A stretch of DNA of 64,000 bases from positions 3,176,032-3,240,031 of the forward strand of contig ML679960.1 in the NCBI GenBank assembly GCA_007922225.1, in the 5' to 3' direction. The position numbers and the translations under genes are program-made. The notes beneath the pieces are model-generated. The model was not told the origin of the DNA and searched no databases. It saw nothing but the letters and a program-made list of their open reading frames with translations. The stretch comes from Emydura subglobosa (lineage: Eukaryota; Chordata; Testudines; Chelidae). This document shows positions 39,446-53,040 of this stretch, piece by piece (the first letter of the stretch is position 1; each line of letters opens with the position of its first letter).

Positions 39446-39513
39446 GGCCCTGATCAGATTCCACTGAAGTCAGAGTCTCCTTCTATTGACTTTAATGGGA
39501 GTTGAATTAGGCC
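39446..39513. repeat. short palindromic (fold-back) repeat
   Basis: 'ggccctgatcagattccact' on the left and 'gggagttgaattaggcc' on the right form imperfect inverted arms around 'gtcagagtctccttctattg'. It belongs to the same style of GGCC-ended fold-back repeats as at 25294, 50037 and 55564. Confidence 0.6.
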
Positions 39514-40194
39514 TTAAGATTCCAGTTGATTTTTGGTATCTCATTTGCTTGGAAGTAAATTTATACCATTTGCCACAGAGCCCTAAAACCTGTGCCAGAT
39601 GCAGGACTGTCTGGGGCTCTTCAGATGCATTCTCTGTGCTGTTCAGCCATGACTTTGATCACAGTTCCATGTTATATAGCATGGTTTTACAGGATTTCCT
39701 GGAATGCATCATTTTATTAATGAATCAGCAGTTTCAACCTTTCCATGCTGGAGTATAATTAGTTTACTTTAAAGGGACACTGCAGACTTGATTTTTTAAA
39801 ATCTATCTTTTGATAGAGCCCCATTTACATAGTATGTGCTGAGTTTCATTTAAGAAAATTCCTTTTTAAGTGAAGGAGGAGGTTTTCTCCCCTTTCTGTG
39901 TTTAAAAAGATCTTTTGAATGAGCATGAGAGCAAAAACAAACTCTCTCCTTTTCTTCTAAGCACACACCTGACTGCTGCCTCTGCTTTCAGTTCCAGTGT
40001 TGCTGTCACTGCTGCTACAGGTTACTGCCCTCTTACAGCTCGTGGAGAAGGACTTCACCAGCATCAGAACAGTGAAACTGACTGTAGAGAAAGGTCCTGA
40101 GTCTCAGTTTCTTCATTCCTGCACTTGGGGCAGATATGGGGGGACTGGGAGCCAAAAGTAGCTTTAAACTACCTTTGCATTCCCCAGATTTGGA

Positions 40195-40253
40195 GCCACG
40201 CAGGGACCTAGATGATCACAGTGGTCCCTTCTGGCCTTGGAATCTATGAATCC
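40195..40253 (+). mobile_element. CR1 LINE 3' terminal fragment
   Basis: 'ctagatgatcacagtggtcc', 'cttctggccttggaatctat', 'gaatcc' is the diagnostic end of turtle-type CR1. Only the last ~60 bp remain. Confidence 0.85.
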
Positions 40254-43189
40254 ATGCTCTGCCCTAATGTAAACTGTAGCAACTTTACATTCTACTTCCC
40301 TTAGGCCTCTTATGGGTCTTGGGGAACAGAAATACCTATAGGGCAGTGCATTTGGGGCAAATGTTGGGGGACTGGGCATGTGAATTTCAGTTGACAATGT
40401 CCCTTTAAGCGAGAAGACTTGAAAGGTGTAAATTATTATTTAATTCATGACAGGTGCACTTTCAGGGACAAGAGCAAAACCAGCATGCTATCATGGCTGA
40501 AGTGCTACTATACAATTCGCATGCTGCAGTGCTTTGCTGCACCAGCATTATACTGGATTCTAAAGTTACAGCTTTCTCAGTTAACTGACAGTGTAAGACA
40601 TGACAAACCAGTATCCCTTTGAGGATCTCGTATAAAAATGTGTGTGTACATTATCTTCTTCTTATTTCAATTCTCCCTTTTTAGGCATAAAACAATGAGA
40701 GATGGGCAAACTGACTAGGAGTAAGTAAGACTGCTTGACACGTCCTTAGTCCAAGCTTCGAATGTCACATCTATTTAAATCCTGGTTACTCACCATTAAA
40801 CTACTTTGCAATGACTAAATGTGTGCTAATGCTGTCCCAATGAAGCAGTAGTCTGTACTATTCACTAAACTAAGCAATTTCCTGAAGGAATGTCGTAATA
40901 TACCATGTTCAAATGAAGTAGTGTTTAGTGTAATCATTTAAATTAGTAGCACCTTTCAACACAAAGCACTTTACATGTTCTATATCATATGAAACAAAGA
41001 GGTTGGATTCCTGCTCTAAGCGAAAAATTCAATGCAAATCTAACAATCAAGTTCCTAAAATGCCTCTATATAGGGAGAGCCGTTGAACTACAACCGTCTC
41101 TGGGGAAGAGGGCAGCAGCCCACGGACACAGGCTAATGGATCAATGTGGAGAGAGAGAGAGATTCTGTGACGCTACTGCACCAAATCAAACTCTTCCTGA
41201 GTGCATTGTGGGCTGCTGCATTCCCACACAAGCAAAAGTGGTTTAGTTTCTAAGATCTGGCCTGAAAACAGTACATAGTAAACTGCAGGGTACTGAATGT
41301 ATCTGCTTCCACGATGAAGGCATGAGTCAACCTTCTTTACGGCTGAAGCAGTGCTCAGTGCACCTATGGGGGCAGGGAGGGTATGAAGGGAAAGGTGGTT
41401 TTACACCTTTTTTTGACTCATCTCTGATCCTAGGCCAGGCAGGAGCAAATTTGGCTCTCGGCACAATTTAGAGCAGCCTCAGTGCTGCCCCACTTTGCAA
41501 CAACCTCTAAGGGCCGCTATACTGTCCAGAGATTGCCAGAGCACAGTGCATTCTGGGTGCTCCCCTTCCTTCCTTCCTTGATGCATCCCTGGCATGCCCC
41601 CTATGCTGGCAGAGTGGGGAAGCATAATATCCAGCTCTAGGTTACTTGAGCCTTCCCTGTGTCAGGAAATATCCCATCTGTCTGCTAAGCCAGCATTACA
41701 ACACAATTGCTCTGCCAATCCAGCAGAGAAAAGACCATACGACATGATGTATTCTGGTCCCTGAATCAGAAATGATGGTCTCCAGAGAGAATGAGTATTT
41801 CAAATACCATGTTTAGCTACTAGCTACTAGTTTTTTAGTAAAGATCAACAGAATTGTTGGCTGTACAAATTATTTTCTAACCTAAATATTAAGAAAAAGA
41901 AATGCAGCAGAGTTGAGGCAGAATAGGTAAGTATAGACAGAGAGTAAATATTAGTTAAAACGTTATGTCATTTTTTGCGGGGAAGAGGGGTTAAATTGCA
42001 GCATCCCACTCAGTACATTCTTCCTCAAAGAGATCAGTAGTTAGTCTAATGCTGGCAGCAAATAATTCCATTTTTTAAAATCTTTTATTCTTGACAGCTA
42101 CATTTCTATAAATGGCATTTGTTTTTACAAACATAATTGATGAAATATATTTATTGGCTGTTACCACCAGTATAAACAGACATCCTCATTTGATTTCAGT
42201 TAATCAGGACACTTCCCTAACACCATAACAACACGAAGTTGAGGGATATAGCCCTGAAATAACTCTTCCATTAGTTTTCTAACAGCGTAGAAGCCTTTCA
42301 ACTTGGAACAGTCTCGGAAGACAGGAAGATGACCCATTCCCTTCAGCATTTTCCTGTGAATTCTTCTATCTATTTTGTTTTGAAGGACTGTTGTGCAAAA
42401 ATATTTCACCACAAATTTCTATCTATAATCTCTCCATGAGGGAGAACTTGGCCTGCTCACCCTGATTAACATTATATCCTTCCAAACCTCTGGAGAGATT
42501 TGTTGGTTCATTTCCTTTTCCCTGCCTAGCTTCACATTGCCAATATTGCTCTATAATTTTGCAGAAAATAAAAGCTACTCAAATGCAAGTGAAACAAGCC
42601 ACATAATTGCAAGACAAAAGTTGGATAAGCAGGAATTTTGTATCTTCCTACATGTAATATATTGTTTATATCATCATAAGAATTGGAGACAATTTAAACT
42701 AGATTTATCCTGATAGTGGACTATTTACAAGATAATCAGATCTCTGGTAAAATAAATAATATATGGTATGCACATTTTTCTACAAATATGGTGAAATTCT
42801 GGCTACATTGAAGTCAAGGGTTCCCAGTGACTTCCAGAGAGGCAAGATTTTACTCACGCTGTTTAGACAACTAATCCATCCTCACCAACAGACCTTGCAA
42901 GCTCCATTGTTATTGTGGGTACCGTCTCCCATTTTCTTTTTCAATTAGAGTTTTTCTTCTACAGGAAACATTTGTGGCAAATATTGCCTCAGTTTAGTCC
43001 CTTCTCTCTCTGTATGAAGTGAGAATCTCCCATTCCCTCTGGGTTCTGTGGATGGCAGAACATAGAGAGAGAGAGGGATTTTTTTTCTTCCCTGGGACAG
43101 AGCTCTCTGTCCTGTCAAGCAGCAGGTCAAATAATAATTACTCATTATTTAAAAAAAAAAAAAAAAATTAGAGATATTCCTAATTCAAT

Positions 43190-43330
43190 TTCTTAACCCA
43201 TCAGTAGATACATTTTAATATCCCTGTTTTACAGATGAGGAAACAAGAGACTTTCCCAATGCCAAAGAATCATGAGAACCAAGAGCCTTTGATTTACTGC
43301 CAAACCCTTGCATCTTACAAGCAAGTCATT
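43190..43330 (-). mobile_element. MIR-like SINE fragment, reverse orientation
   Basis: 'ccctgttttacagatgagga', 'aacaagaga' and a continuing 'atgccaaagaatcatgag' match the reverse complement of a MIR core. It is diverged, with no clear end. A second, plus-oriented MIR-like stretch may lie at 43515-43700 ('gctctagcggatgag' ... 'catctgaaaaatggtaata'). Confidence 0.45.
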
Positions 43331-45364
43331 GAGCTTTTCCATATGTCAATTTTCCTGTCTTTAAAGTTGACCTAATGAGAACACTTTGCACCTACAAAGA
43401 GCTCTTCCATCTATAGATCTCAAAAACAACAAATGTGTCAAGCAAGCATGAGTAGACATGTTTTACAGACCGCACACACACATGTACTTAGACTGGGATC
43501 CTTTTTAATGAGAGGAATTGTGCTCTAGCGGATGAGAAATGGGTCTATAACCTGGTTCTGTTCACCGCTCTGCCACACACCAAGCGATCCTGATCAAGTT
43601 AAGTCAGCTTTATGCCTTGATTAACCCATCTGAAAAATGGTAATAAGGATGTTTGCTGGCTTCCTGCAACAGGTGTTATGAACCTTCACAAAACAGGGAT
43701 TGGGAAGCACATTGAATTATTAGGACCAGCAGGACGAGGGGTGGAAATTGAACTTGGGGCATTCTGGCTCCCAGCCACATGTTTACTACCCTACACTTAG
43801 AAAAGCAAAGAGGTCCCTTTGACCAGATTCCATGTTTCCCTGAACCATTTACACAGCATTCTTGCTCATTTCAGAGGCCTATGGAGTGTAGGACTTGCTC
43901 TGCATTTTGTGCTAGATCCCCAAGTGAGCCAGAGCAGTGTACGGGGAGAAGATGGGAAGGACGTCTTTCTACTAGTCTGATTTTGGCAGCTGCTAAAGGC
44001 CAAACCAGCTCCTGGTTCAAGTTAGAGCAGCCTCAGCACTTCTTAACTTGCACCAGCAGATGACGGGCCTCAATGGGTTGCTCCGTCAGCCAGGATTGTC
44101 AGAATACATGACGTTCTAGCCCAAGCCATTCTCATCCCCAATGTTACGAGAGGCTAGCGTAAGGCTGGCTTTTCATGGACTCTTGCTTCCTTAAGGCAGG
44201 TTTAAGTACTCTTTGCACCACTACAGCAGCACAGAGGATTTAATTGGTGCCGAGGATCTGGCTCCATAAGCTTATCAAGGAATCATCTGCAAAATAAACA
44301 ATATAGTTTGCAATGACTCCTAGCAGTGCCAGACTAAAACATCTCTTCACCAGAATACTGAACGGGCCTTCACTATACTTAAGGCTATTTCCTTGCCAAA
44401 TTTCAACCTTCTACCACCACCTGTTTAAGCTAGTTCAGAAGAAACCACATGATTTGATTTGATTTTTCCCATGGGAACAGTGCAATTTTTCCACTCTTTT
44501 CCTTTATCTCAAAAACAACAGCCTTTTGTTGCTTTCCAGAACAATCCACTTTTGGTCAGAGACTAAGCATGGAAAATTTCAGTGTAAACAGTATGCTTCA
44601 GAAGGATACAAGCACCTCAGAAAGGGAGCTGTGACACAACTGTAATGACAGCAGGTCCCAACCAGCAACCCCTAAAAAAAGAGATTTTACCAGCTAACAT
44701 ATCCCTCCAAGAGACTCTAGCCTCCCTCATCATCTCAACTCTTTTGCTGTAGTTTGGTGGGGGTGATGAGACTACAGTTTAATTAACGCCAAATAGCTTG
44801 GTCCTGCTACCCTGACAATCCTGGCACTTAGGACATGCAGCTGCGGTCTTTCCTTTGTCCTGAGAGAGGGTTAACCCTCCCACTACCAATCCACAGGGTC
44901 TATTCTACCTCAGCAAAATGGCACATTGAAATGACCTGTCATGTTGCTTTTCTATACTGCCTTCCTGATAGTTATCTGATGCAGTGGTAATTTAGCAATC
45001 CTGATTATTATTAAATTGCCTTAATGTGGTTCTTCTGTAGCTGTCCCTTTTGGAAATGAAGCAGTCTATTTTATTGGAATGATATTTTGTTTTGTTTCTG
45101 GAGAGGATGAACAGCAGATGCACATAGCAGTTATAGAAGTCAAAACATAATTGAGTTATGAGTAGAGGACATGGGGGAAAAATATCAGTATTTTCATGCA
45201 TGTTTTGAATTTTTATAACTGTGCTTTCTATTCATGTTGCAGCAATTAGATTTTTTTTTTTTTGCCTAGATTAAATAAGAAATGGACTGAGAGGACAAAG
45301 CTGCTGTTGTTTGCCCACTATGATTCAAGATGAATAACGTGTGTGATTTTTGTCCCCCTTGCAG

Positions 45365-46025
45365 CTGCACTCTGCTGTGACCAGGATTCAAGTACAAAGA
45401 CCTGGTTTCAATTACACATTTGCTCACATATGTATTCTGAATAATGACAAGACTTGCATAGTGGATGACATAGTGCATGTCCTGGAGGAACTGAAGACTG
45501 CTCGATCGTCTAATCGAACTAACTTTGCTATCACATATCCAATCACTCACTTAAAGGATGGCAGGGAAGTGTATAACGGGCACCAACTTGGCGGGGTTAC
45601 TGTGCACAGCAAAGATCGGGTGAAGTCTGCAGAAGCCATCCAGCTCACCTACTACTTGCAGGCGATCAACTCCCTGAATGACATGGTAGCAGAAAAATGG
45701 GAATCCATCTTTTGTGACACTGTCGAACTTTTCCAGAAATCCAACAGGAAAGTCAAAATGTATCCCTTCACTTCGTCTTCGCTGAGGGATGATTTCCAGA
45801 AGACTAGCAGGGTGTCAGAACGTTATCTGATCACAAGCCTGGTCTTTGTGGTCACTTTGGCCATACTCTGCTGTTCCATGCAGGATTGTGTCCGCAGCAA
45901 ACCCTGGCTTGGCCTTTTAGGATTGTTAACGGTGAGCTTAGCCACTCTGACTGCAGCTGGAATCATCAATCTAACTGGTGGGAAATACAATTCCACATTC
46001 CTGGGAATTCCCTTCGTCATGTTAG
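45365..46025 (+). CDS. PTCHD1: PTCHD1 coding exon 2 (residues 118-338)
   Basis: Acceptor 'ccccttgcag' ends at 45364. The exon opens [15 protein letters not shown] in the phase left by exon 1. It encodes the rest of the first extracellular loop (sequons at N133, N319, N326; Cys 140 and 148 in '[11 protein letters not shown]') and then the start of the sterol-sensing-like domain: TM2 about 271-289 ('[17 protein letters not shown]'), TM3 about 298-318 ('[19 protein letters not shown]') and the beginning of TM4 ('[10 protein letters not shown]'). It ends in phase 1 after the first base of the Gly 338 codon, with donor GTAACT at 46026. The open frame continues 26 codons into the intron to a TAA at 46103-46105, which is not part of the normal product. 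Confidence 0.96.
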
Positions 46026-48439
46026 GTAACTATCTCATTCTATTTTTTGTGTGGGTTTCTGGTTCTTTGACGTATTTCATGACCAATAGAAAAGAAGCCA
46101 AGTAACACTTCATGAATCCCAGTACCCTTTCACTGACACACTTCAGTGTACTCATCCTCCTCATGAATTCATCTGGTATTTGTAATAATAATATTTATAG
46201 ACATTAAAAAAACTCCAGAGGGGCTTTGTTGTTCCATAGCACCATTTGGTATGACAGTCTGCTCATAGATAGAGACAAGTTTGTGCTAGTGAAATATGTT
46301 ATGCAAGAGACAAAAACCAACAGCAGCTTCTCTGTGGAAATTTGATTATGTTTTTTGGTTCTCAGCTTTATAAACCTTTGCACCAGTCCCTTTTGTGAAA
46401 TTAAAATATCAGCTGTCTTGATTAATACAAGGGGCATTTTTCATTTACAGAACAATAACTATACTCCCTTTGAGGACACACTGCTGTTTTACCATTGGCT
46501 TATGTTTTAATCAGTCTGTCTAGGGAATAAATGCAGTAGTAGGCAGTTTCTTTGTGGCATTTCACTTGAAAAGTCTGAATTTGCCAAGGAAGGTTAAGTA
46601 GCACTACGCACTGCTAAGTTGAAGAGCTCTGCTTCTTACTAACCAGGCCAGCTTGCACAATCAGCATCAAGCCCTGTGAATGTTTAAAGTATTGACAGAC
46701 TATGAAGACTGTCCCCTGCAGACCTCCTGGGCTGCAGGTTGGTGGCGTTACAGAGATTTCCATCTGTCTGTCTCTATTTTTATACTCCATTCATCCACCA
46801 TAATTTTTTGGGTATCAAGACCAAGGGAGTCAGATTGTGCCTGATCTGAAGTCAGTGGAAAAACTATTATTGATTCCCAGGGTCTTTGGATCAGGCCCGT
46901 TTTGGGGAAACTGAGCGTTAAATCAGAGCAATTAGAGGACTTCACTAGTGGACAAAAGAGATATCTGGAAAGTTCACACTATTTGCTTTTGTGTTCAGTT
47001 CATGAACAGTAGGAAAAACTTTGTACCCTGCAGGTGTCTGATAGTCCTTGTTCGCAACAGTATTCATTTGTGAAGAATACCTCATGCATTAATTTGATAA
47101 CAGCTTTCCCAGCTAAAAATCAGTGCTCAGTACTATTTCAAATTATCAGCATAAGTGGAGCTCCAATTACTAAATCACATCATGTAGTGATGGTACATGT
47201 TTCCGTAGGATTGTTTTATATTCAAAACTAGGCCCACTATGATATGTATATAGTATACTTGTACTCCCAACTTGTTTTAATTAAAAGGATGGTACATTTT
47301 ATCACAGCAGCCATTTAGGTACAGAATATAATTAGTGAGAAATAAGGAATCAGAAAGCAGACCCTCAAATGTCACATCAGAGGCAGCATGTAATTCTAAT
47401 TTTCAAATCACATCTAAAAAATATAAAATAAAATATAGTATGATCAAAAGGAAATATCCTTCAGAAATTTTGATTCACAGGGAGGCCAGCTATCTGCCCT
47501 GTTTTTCTTAGGTTTGATTTTGTGTAATGTAAAAATGCCTTGATCAAACTAAGGAGATTATGCAAAATATCTTGTTTTCCTGTGTGTGTTACAAAGAGAA
47601 TAGCCACTGCAGAAATTAAATCGAAAAATCCATCCACAGAAATGAAAGTATTTTGCATGGAGTGACTTTGAAATATGAAGTGTTAGCTAGATTGAGGGAT
47701 CAAGACTCCCACTGTCTGAGGACAACCTTTCACACTTTTAATCCACTAGCAATGAATATGATGTGATCTGCAATTGTTATGGGAGGGGGTGGAGGTCAAA
47801 GTTAACTGTGGTAAGTTTGTATGCCGTGTTGTCGTAGCTGAGTTGGTCCCAGTATATATGAGAGATGAGGTAGGTGAGGTAAAATAGTTTTACTCCAGAT
47901 CTCCACTTATTGCCAAACACTGTAGACCAACGTTATTTTTAATTGACGTACGTTACTGTGTTTTTAGCAGTGAGTTTCTAGCAAGTAATTAAACTCTAAA
48001 TAACTGTCAGAACCTAAGAACCCGTTTCACTTGAATCCTTCATGTGCTTTGTGTGGCTTAGTATAAATGCCTAAAAATCAGACATGGACATGAAGGACAC
48101 GTACAGCAGGGCTAAAAAAAATTGTAATGAGGATTTTTTAATCCAGTGGACAGTTGGAAAAACAATTTTTTTCTTCTGACAGCAAAATGATGCAGGACGT
48201 AGAAAGATTCTGCACAGATTTCGACAAATATTTCACATATATCCATTTTAAAAACAAAGTCTCCCTTTAGGTAACTGAAGGCTAGAGGTGCAATCCAGCA
48301 TCCACTGTAGTTAGTGGAAATACTCTCATTTAACTTCAGTGAGCACTGGATCAGACCCTAGATTAATTGACCTTCAGAGGTATAGGATTTCTGGCCTGTG
48401 ATTTTGTGTGATAGCTGCTACTTACCTGTGTTTTCTTAG

Positions 48440-49080
48440 CTGAACGTGGGCTCCCAAAGTAACACAATGGCCGAAACAGCTAACACGATCCTGGGATGCA
48501 TAAACAGGGGGAATCTCGAGTAGGAGTAGAAAGGTTATTTTACCTCCATATTTGGTACTGGTGCGACGGCTGCTGGAATACTGTGTCTTGTTTTGGTGCC
48601 CACAATTCAAGAAGGATTTTGAGAAATTAGAGAGGGTTTCAGAGGGCCACGAGTATGATTAAAGGATTATAAACATGCCTTACAGAGATAGACTCAAAGA
48701 GCTCAATCAATTTAATTTAACAAAGAGAAAGGTTAAGGGGTGAGTTGATTACAGTCTATAAGTATCTACATGGAGAACAAATATTTAATAATGAGCTCTT
48801 CAGTCAAGCAGAGAAAGGTATAACATAATCCAATGACTGGAAATTGAAGCTAGAGATATTCAGACTGGAAATAAGGTGTACATTTTTAACAGTAAGGGTA
48901 ATTAACCATTGGAACAAGGGTTGCAGTGAATTCTCCATCACTGACAGTTTTTAAATCAAGACCGGATGTTGTTCTAAAAGATATGCTCTAAGAATTATTT
49001 TGGGGAAGCTCTATGGCCTGTGCTATACAGAAGTTCAGACTAGATGATCACAGTGGTCCCTTCCAGCTTTGGAATCTCTG
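48440..49080 (+). mobile_element. CR1 LINE 3' end, about 640 bp
   Basis: 'acgatcctgggatgcataaa' and 'ggctgctggaatactgtgtc', 'ttgttttggtgcccac' correspond to the C-terminal end of the CR1 ORF2 (the 'LG...ECC' region). They are followed by 'gagctcaatcaatttaattt', 'tataagtatctacatgg' and the terminal 'ctagatgatcacagtggtcc', 'cttccagctttgg'. It is frameshifted and carries stops, so it is inactive. Confidence 0.85.
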
Positions 49081-50036
49081 CTTGCTGTCATGAGACCATG
49101 GATTCATAAAGTCGACAGAAAAAAATATTTATTCCTGATACAAATCCGTATCTTACACAGATGCCACTATGCCACCATTCTGATCAACTACAGCTGGTCA
49201 AATAATTTTTCACAAATTATTTATTCAAAAAATTTCACAATATTTTTCAGATTATTCACTGAATGTTTTTAGCCTATTTGCCCACTTGTCCAGCCAGACT
49301 GATAAGTCAGGCCATATATTTGCAAAACAAAGTATGCAATTAATTGTGTACTTTTTTAATTGATTCTTGATGAATCCTTCTCTTAATTATTTACCTCGCA
49401 TCAGCCTCCATCCTCTCCAACAGTGAACAACCCTTTAGTGCAGAAAAGGTAGCTGAGTTTCTGTTTCTATTGAATCCTTGGACTCATTAAGTCTTGATTA
49501 TAGCAATGGCTTTTATGTTGTGGACAGGCTTCTTTACCAGTGTTAGGGTTCATCAGTTGCTTATTAAAACAAAGCAGAAATCAAATAAAGTCATTGAAAC
49601 CAACAGGCTCCTGAGATATGCTATTCAGTGAGCTTCAGCCCTAGTCAGAAGTAAAGCAGGAGCCTCTCCACCTGGTCCCAAAAGGGCCAGGTTCTACTCT
49701 CACTATGTAAGAATGAGGTTTTATGGGTAGGGGGGAAGAAAGAGCTGCACAGAGAGGAATCGTATACGGCACTGATGAGGTGTTGTCTCAAGCATTGAGC
49801 TCAATATGGGAATTTTTGCAACAATCTCGGTTTTCACTGTGAATGTTTTGTGAAGTAAACTTGGGGAATGTTTCACAGCTCTCAGTTAAAGGTGTTCCTT
49901 GCAAAACAATTTTCTTTTTAAAAAAAATCAGTGGGCCAAATTCTGCTCTGTTTCATCTGTGCAACCCCAGTGGCTTCCATGACTTTTTCCTGAATGTAAC
50001 TGGGAGCAGAATATGGCACAATAATGTAAACATTAT

Positions 50037-50152
50037 GGCCCCAATTCATCAGCACACTTATGCATGTGCATAAATGCTTTGCTAAATAGGAATAGGATTA
50101 CTTACATGTTTAAAGTTAAGTACTTGCATGATACTTTGCTGAATCGGAGCCT
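50037..50152. repeat. palindromic (fold-back) repeat, about 115 bp
   Basis: The left arm 'ggccccaattcatcagcaca' and the right arm 'ctttgctgaatcggagcc' are imperfect inverted repeats. The interior is itself partly palindromic ('atgcatgtgcataaatgctt', 'acatgtttaaagttaagtac'). It matches a very abundant turtle repeat whose consensus I remember as GGCC-ended and built around 'cacatgcttaa' motifs. Confidence 0.7.
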
Positions 50153-51899
50153 ATACACTTTTAACCTCAGGAAGTACGTAATGACAAATCAAATTCTTCA
50201 TAATTATATTAAACAAATTATATAGGTGGGCATGAGCTGCAAAGCAGAGATTCAGATTTTGTTCTGCCATAGCCTCCCCAACCAAAGTCTAGTGGTGTTT
50301 GTCATTTGGTCCCAGCTCAAACTGTTGTATCAAAATACCATAGATCACCATATCTAGTAAGTGTTATTTAACATTCCTAAGCCTTAAAAGTATATCCACT
50401 TCCTCAAAAGCAGTGTGTGTTACGTATCATACCATTTAAAAATAAGCTGTGCTCATATGACAGTCGACAGGTTATAGCATACAGCTGTAATGAAACATTG
50501 ATCTTAGACAATTTACATGAAATTTTAAATGTTGGTCTTTCTATTTCAAAAAGGCAGTCTGTTTAAAAAAAAAACAAAACAAAAAAAAAAAACTGTGCAG
50601 TTGGTTCAAGAAGATTCAGCTCTTTTAAATGGCCAAGTTCACTGAAAGGAGCATCCATGTAAAATAACAGTGGGATGTCAGACACTGCCAAATATGGGGA
50701 AAGATGCAGTGAATGTTCCACGGGCTTATATTTAGCTTCTGATTTAAAAGTGCATTAACACATTAAAATAGGCATGGAAAAAGCAGTTCATCAGAAATAA
50801 GAGTGACCTGAACTTTCAGCCATCCGTAAACTGATCAAACATTTTGCTAAGTTTGACAAAATACAGATAAGTGCAGTGCCAAGACTCACTGTCCTCTACA
50901 CGCCTCTTTCCTTTGTCAAACCATTCTTTGCAGGCTCAGCAGGTCGAGGAATCTCTGCTAAGCCAGCAGCTATCTTCAAAATATACAACTTCTCAAATTT
51001 CCATGGGCTTAGCAGAGAGGGTAGTTCACATGGCAGTTCAAGGCCTAGTTGATGTGAAATTTTAGCAGAGTGACTGGACAGAGCCCAAAAAGCAAACTAT
51101 CAGACCAGGGACCCTTCTCTTGAATATCAGCCAGGTAGGGTTTGGGCTAGAGAAGAGGGATCTGGAAAATCTGTGGGCCCATTGATATATGGAAGAAGCA
51201 GTTAGAGATGGGAGAGAGGGCTTTGTGAAGTCAAGAGAAGGAAGTTGGGGAATTATTTTGGTGGCTAGATTGACTTGAGTGTTGTGAGCAGGAGAAGGGA
51301 AATGTGGGCATAGGAGTTGGCTGTGTTTGAAGGTGAGAAGGAAAAGGACAGGATGTGAAAGTGAAAAGTAGAAATGAAAGAACCTCTAAAGGTCTAAAGA
51401 TGCTTAAGCCCGTGTGTAACTAAACAAAATCAGGGAGAGTATAGAGTGGCAAGAAAAATGTGAAGAGCAGTTGAGGTTCAGGTGGTCCTTCTCAGCACAG
51501 TTTGAAATACCAGGTGCAATTTCCTGCATTTTAGAAGATTTTAGAGCAAGATTAGACTAAACAAGTAGTGTGCCTGCCATTTCTCTGGAACTCTGAAGTA
51601 AACAACTGGTGGCAAACTGCATTATGTTAAAACACAATTGTTCTCAAAAATATCCTGGGCCCTAAAAGCTCTAAATTCATCATATTGTCCATCAGACACA
51701 AAAATTTTAATGTATTCTTTTAAAACCCAGTATCAACATTAGTTTTATATACAGAAACAGTAGTGTCCCACACCCAGTTCCTGAACAGCTCTCCCAAATA
51801 CCCTTCATTCCACATTTCAAGGTACAATACACACAAATGTTTGACTTTGTAGAGTATTTTGCCTCCAATCTTTGTCATAAATTAATAAAAATGAGAAGC

Positions 51900-53040
51900 T
51901 TACTGTGTCTCCCTTGTTTTTATTCTTTTCATTCAGCTTTCTTTCCTTCTCTATCAGCCTGTCTCTCTCAGAATTTTATCTCCGCTCTAAATGTGTCTCC
52001 CCCCAAGTTTCCGTCTCTTCCTCTTCTACCTCATTCATTCGTATTCTCACTTCCCCATACAGTCTTCACTCTCACATCCCTTTACTCTTCCCAGGTTTGT
52101 TTTCCTTTGCCCCCACTCTCTTCCCTGTTTACTGTCCCCCAGTGGTCTGTCTTCCAGCTCCCACTTCAACTCTATATTCTGATTTCTCTCTCTAAATTTT
52201 CCTCATCATTTTTGCTGTTTTCCTGTCCTCTGCTTAGGCTCCCATCTCTTTCTTGACTTCACCTTCCTTTCTTTCCCATTCTCCACCAGCTCAGTCCTCT
52301 GCCCCCAATCTAACTTCAGCAAACCCCAGCCTAAACAACCCAACCTCTGCTCCCTAGACTTCTCCAATTGTTACTCTCCTACCAATTACTTACTCTCCCC
52401 TTTCCCCTACTCTCTTCAATGCATGCTCTGGCCCCTTAACAGTACTTTGCCTTGATCCATCATCTGCCCCCACTACATTTCCAAATACAATCTCTACCTC
52501 CTCAAACCACCTAATCAATTCCTTAGCCTGCCCTCCACGCCTCCCACCTCTACTTAGCCCCAATTCATCTTCTGCCAACAAAAGTCCTTTCTGTTCTTGA
52601 TCAAGCCATGCTCTGAACTCCTCAGTCCCTCCTCTGCCCTCTCAATCCAATCTGTTCCAACTGGATTCTGTCCCCAATTGATTTCTGCTTCTCTCAGCTC
52701 CCTAATCAATTGATTCTCTACCTACCCCAATCATATTCCTCTTCCCAATCCATCCTTTTCCCCTCAATCACTTTAACAAATTCTCTGACCTCCAATCCAT
52801 CTTCTGCAATCTTTCCCATATCAGTCCTGAAGCAATATTTCTAGTCCTTTGATTGGATGAGCATAAATCTCCCCCTTCCAGCCATGCCCATTCAACCTAT
52901 ACTTTGTCCTCCCCAGTTCTCCAAACAAATTCATCCTCTACCCCCACGTCCGCAGGCAAGTGCTCATCCATCTTCCCCAAACAACTGCTGCTTTCCATTC
53001 CACCTATCAACTGATCTTCTCCTCCCTGTTCATTGCAGAA
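51900..53040 (+). repeat. 1.1-kb pyrimidine-rich tract, possible decayed minisatellite
   Basis: The + strand is dominated by C and T with very few G over more than a kilobase ('tctcttcctcttctacctca', 'ccctcccattcttc'-like runs). Phrases resembling 'ccaatccatcttctgcc' recur with variation (about 52500-52600, 52790-52810, 52920-52980), suggesting an old tandem array. The 139-codon ORF inside is compositional (Ser, Leu, Phe, Pro-rich) and should not be annotated. Confidence 0.7.

Noticed and set aside
45350..46105. Single 251-codon gene at the exon 2 position
   Set aside because: Both ends are intronic. The acceptor at 45364 and donor at 46026 define PTCHD1 exon 2, and phases match exons 1 and 3.
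51837..52256. 139-codon Ser/Leu/Phe/Pro-rich ORF
   Set aside because: It is a product of the pyrimidine-rich tract. Overlapping ORFs exist in other frames, and it has no domain.
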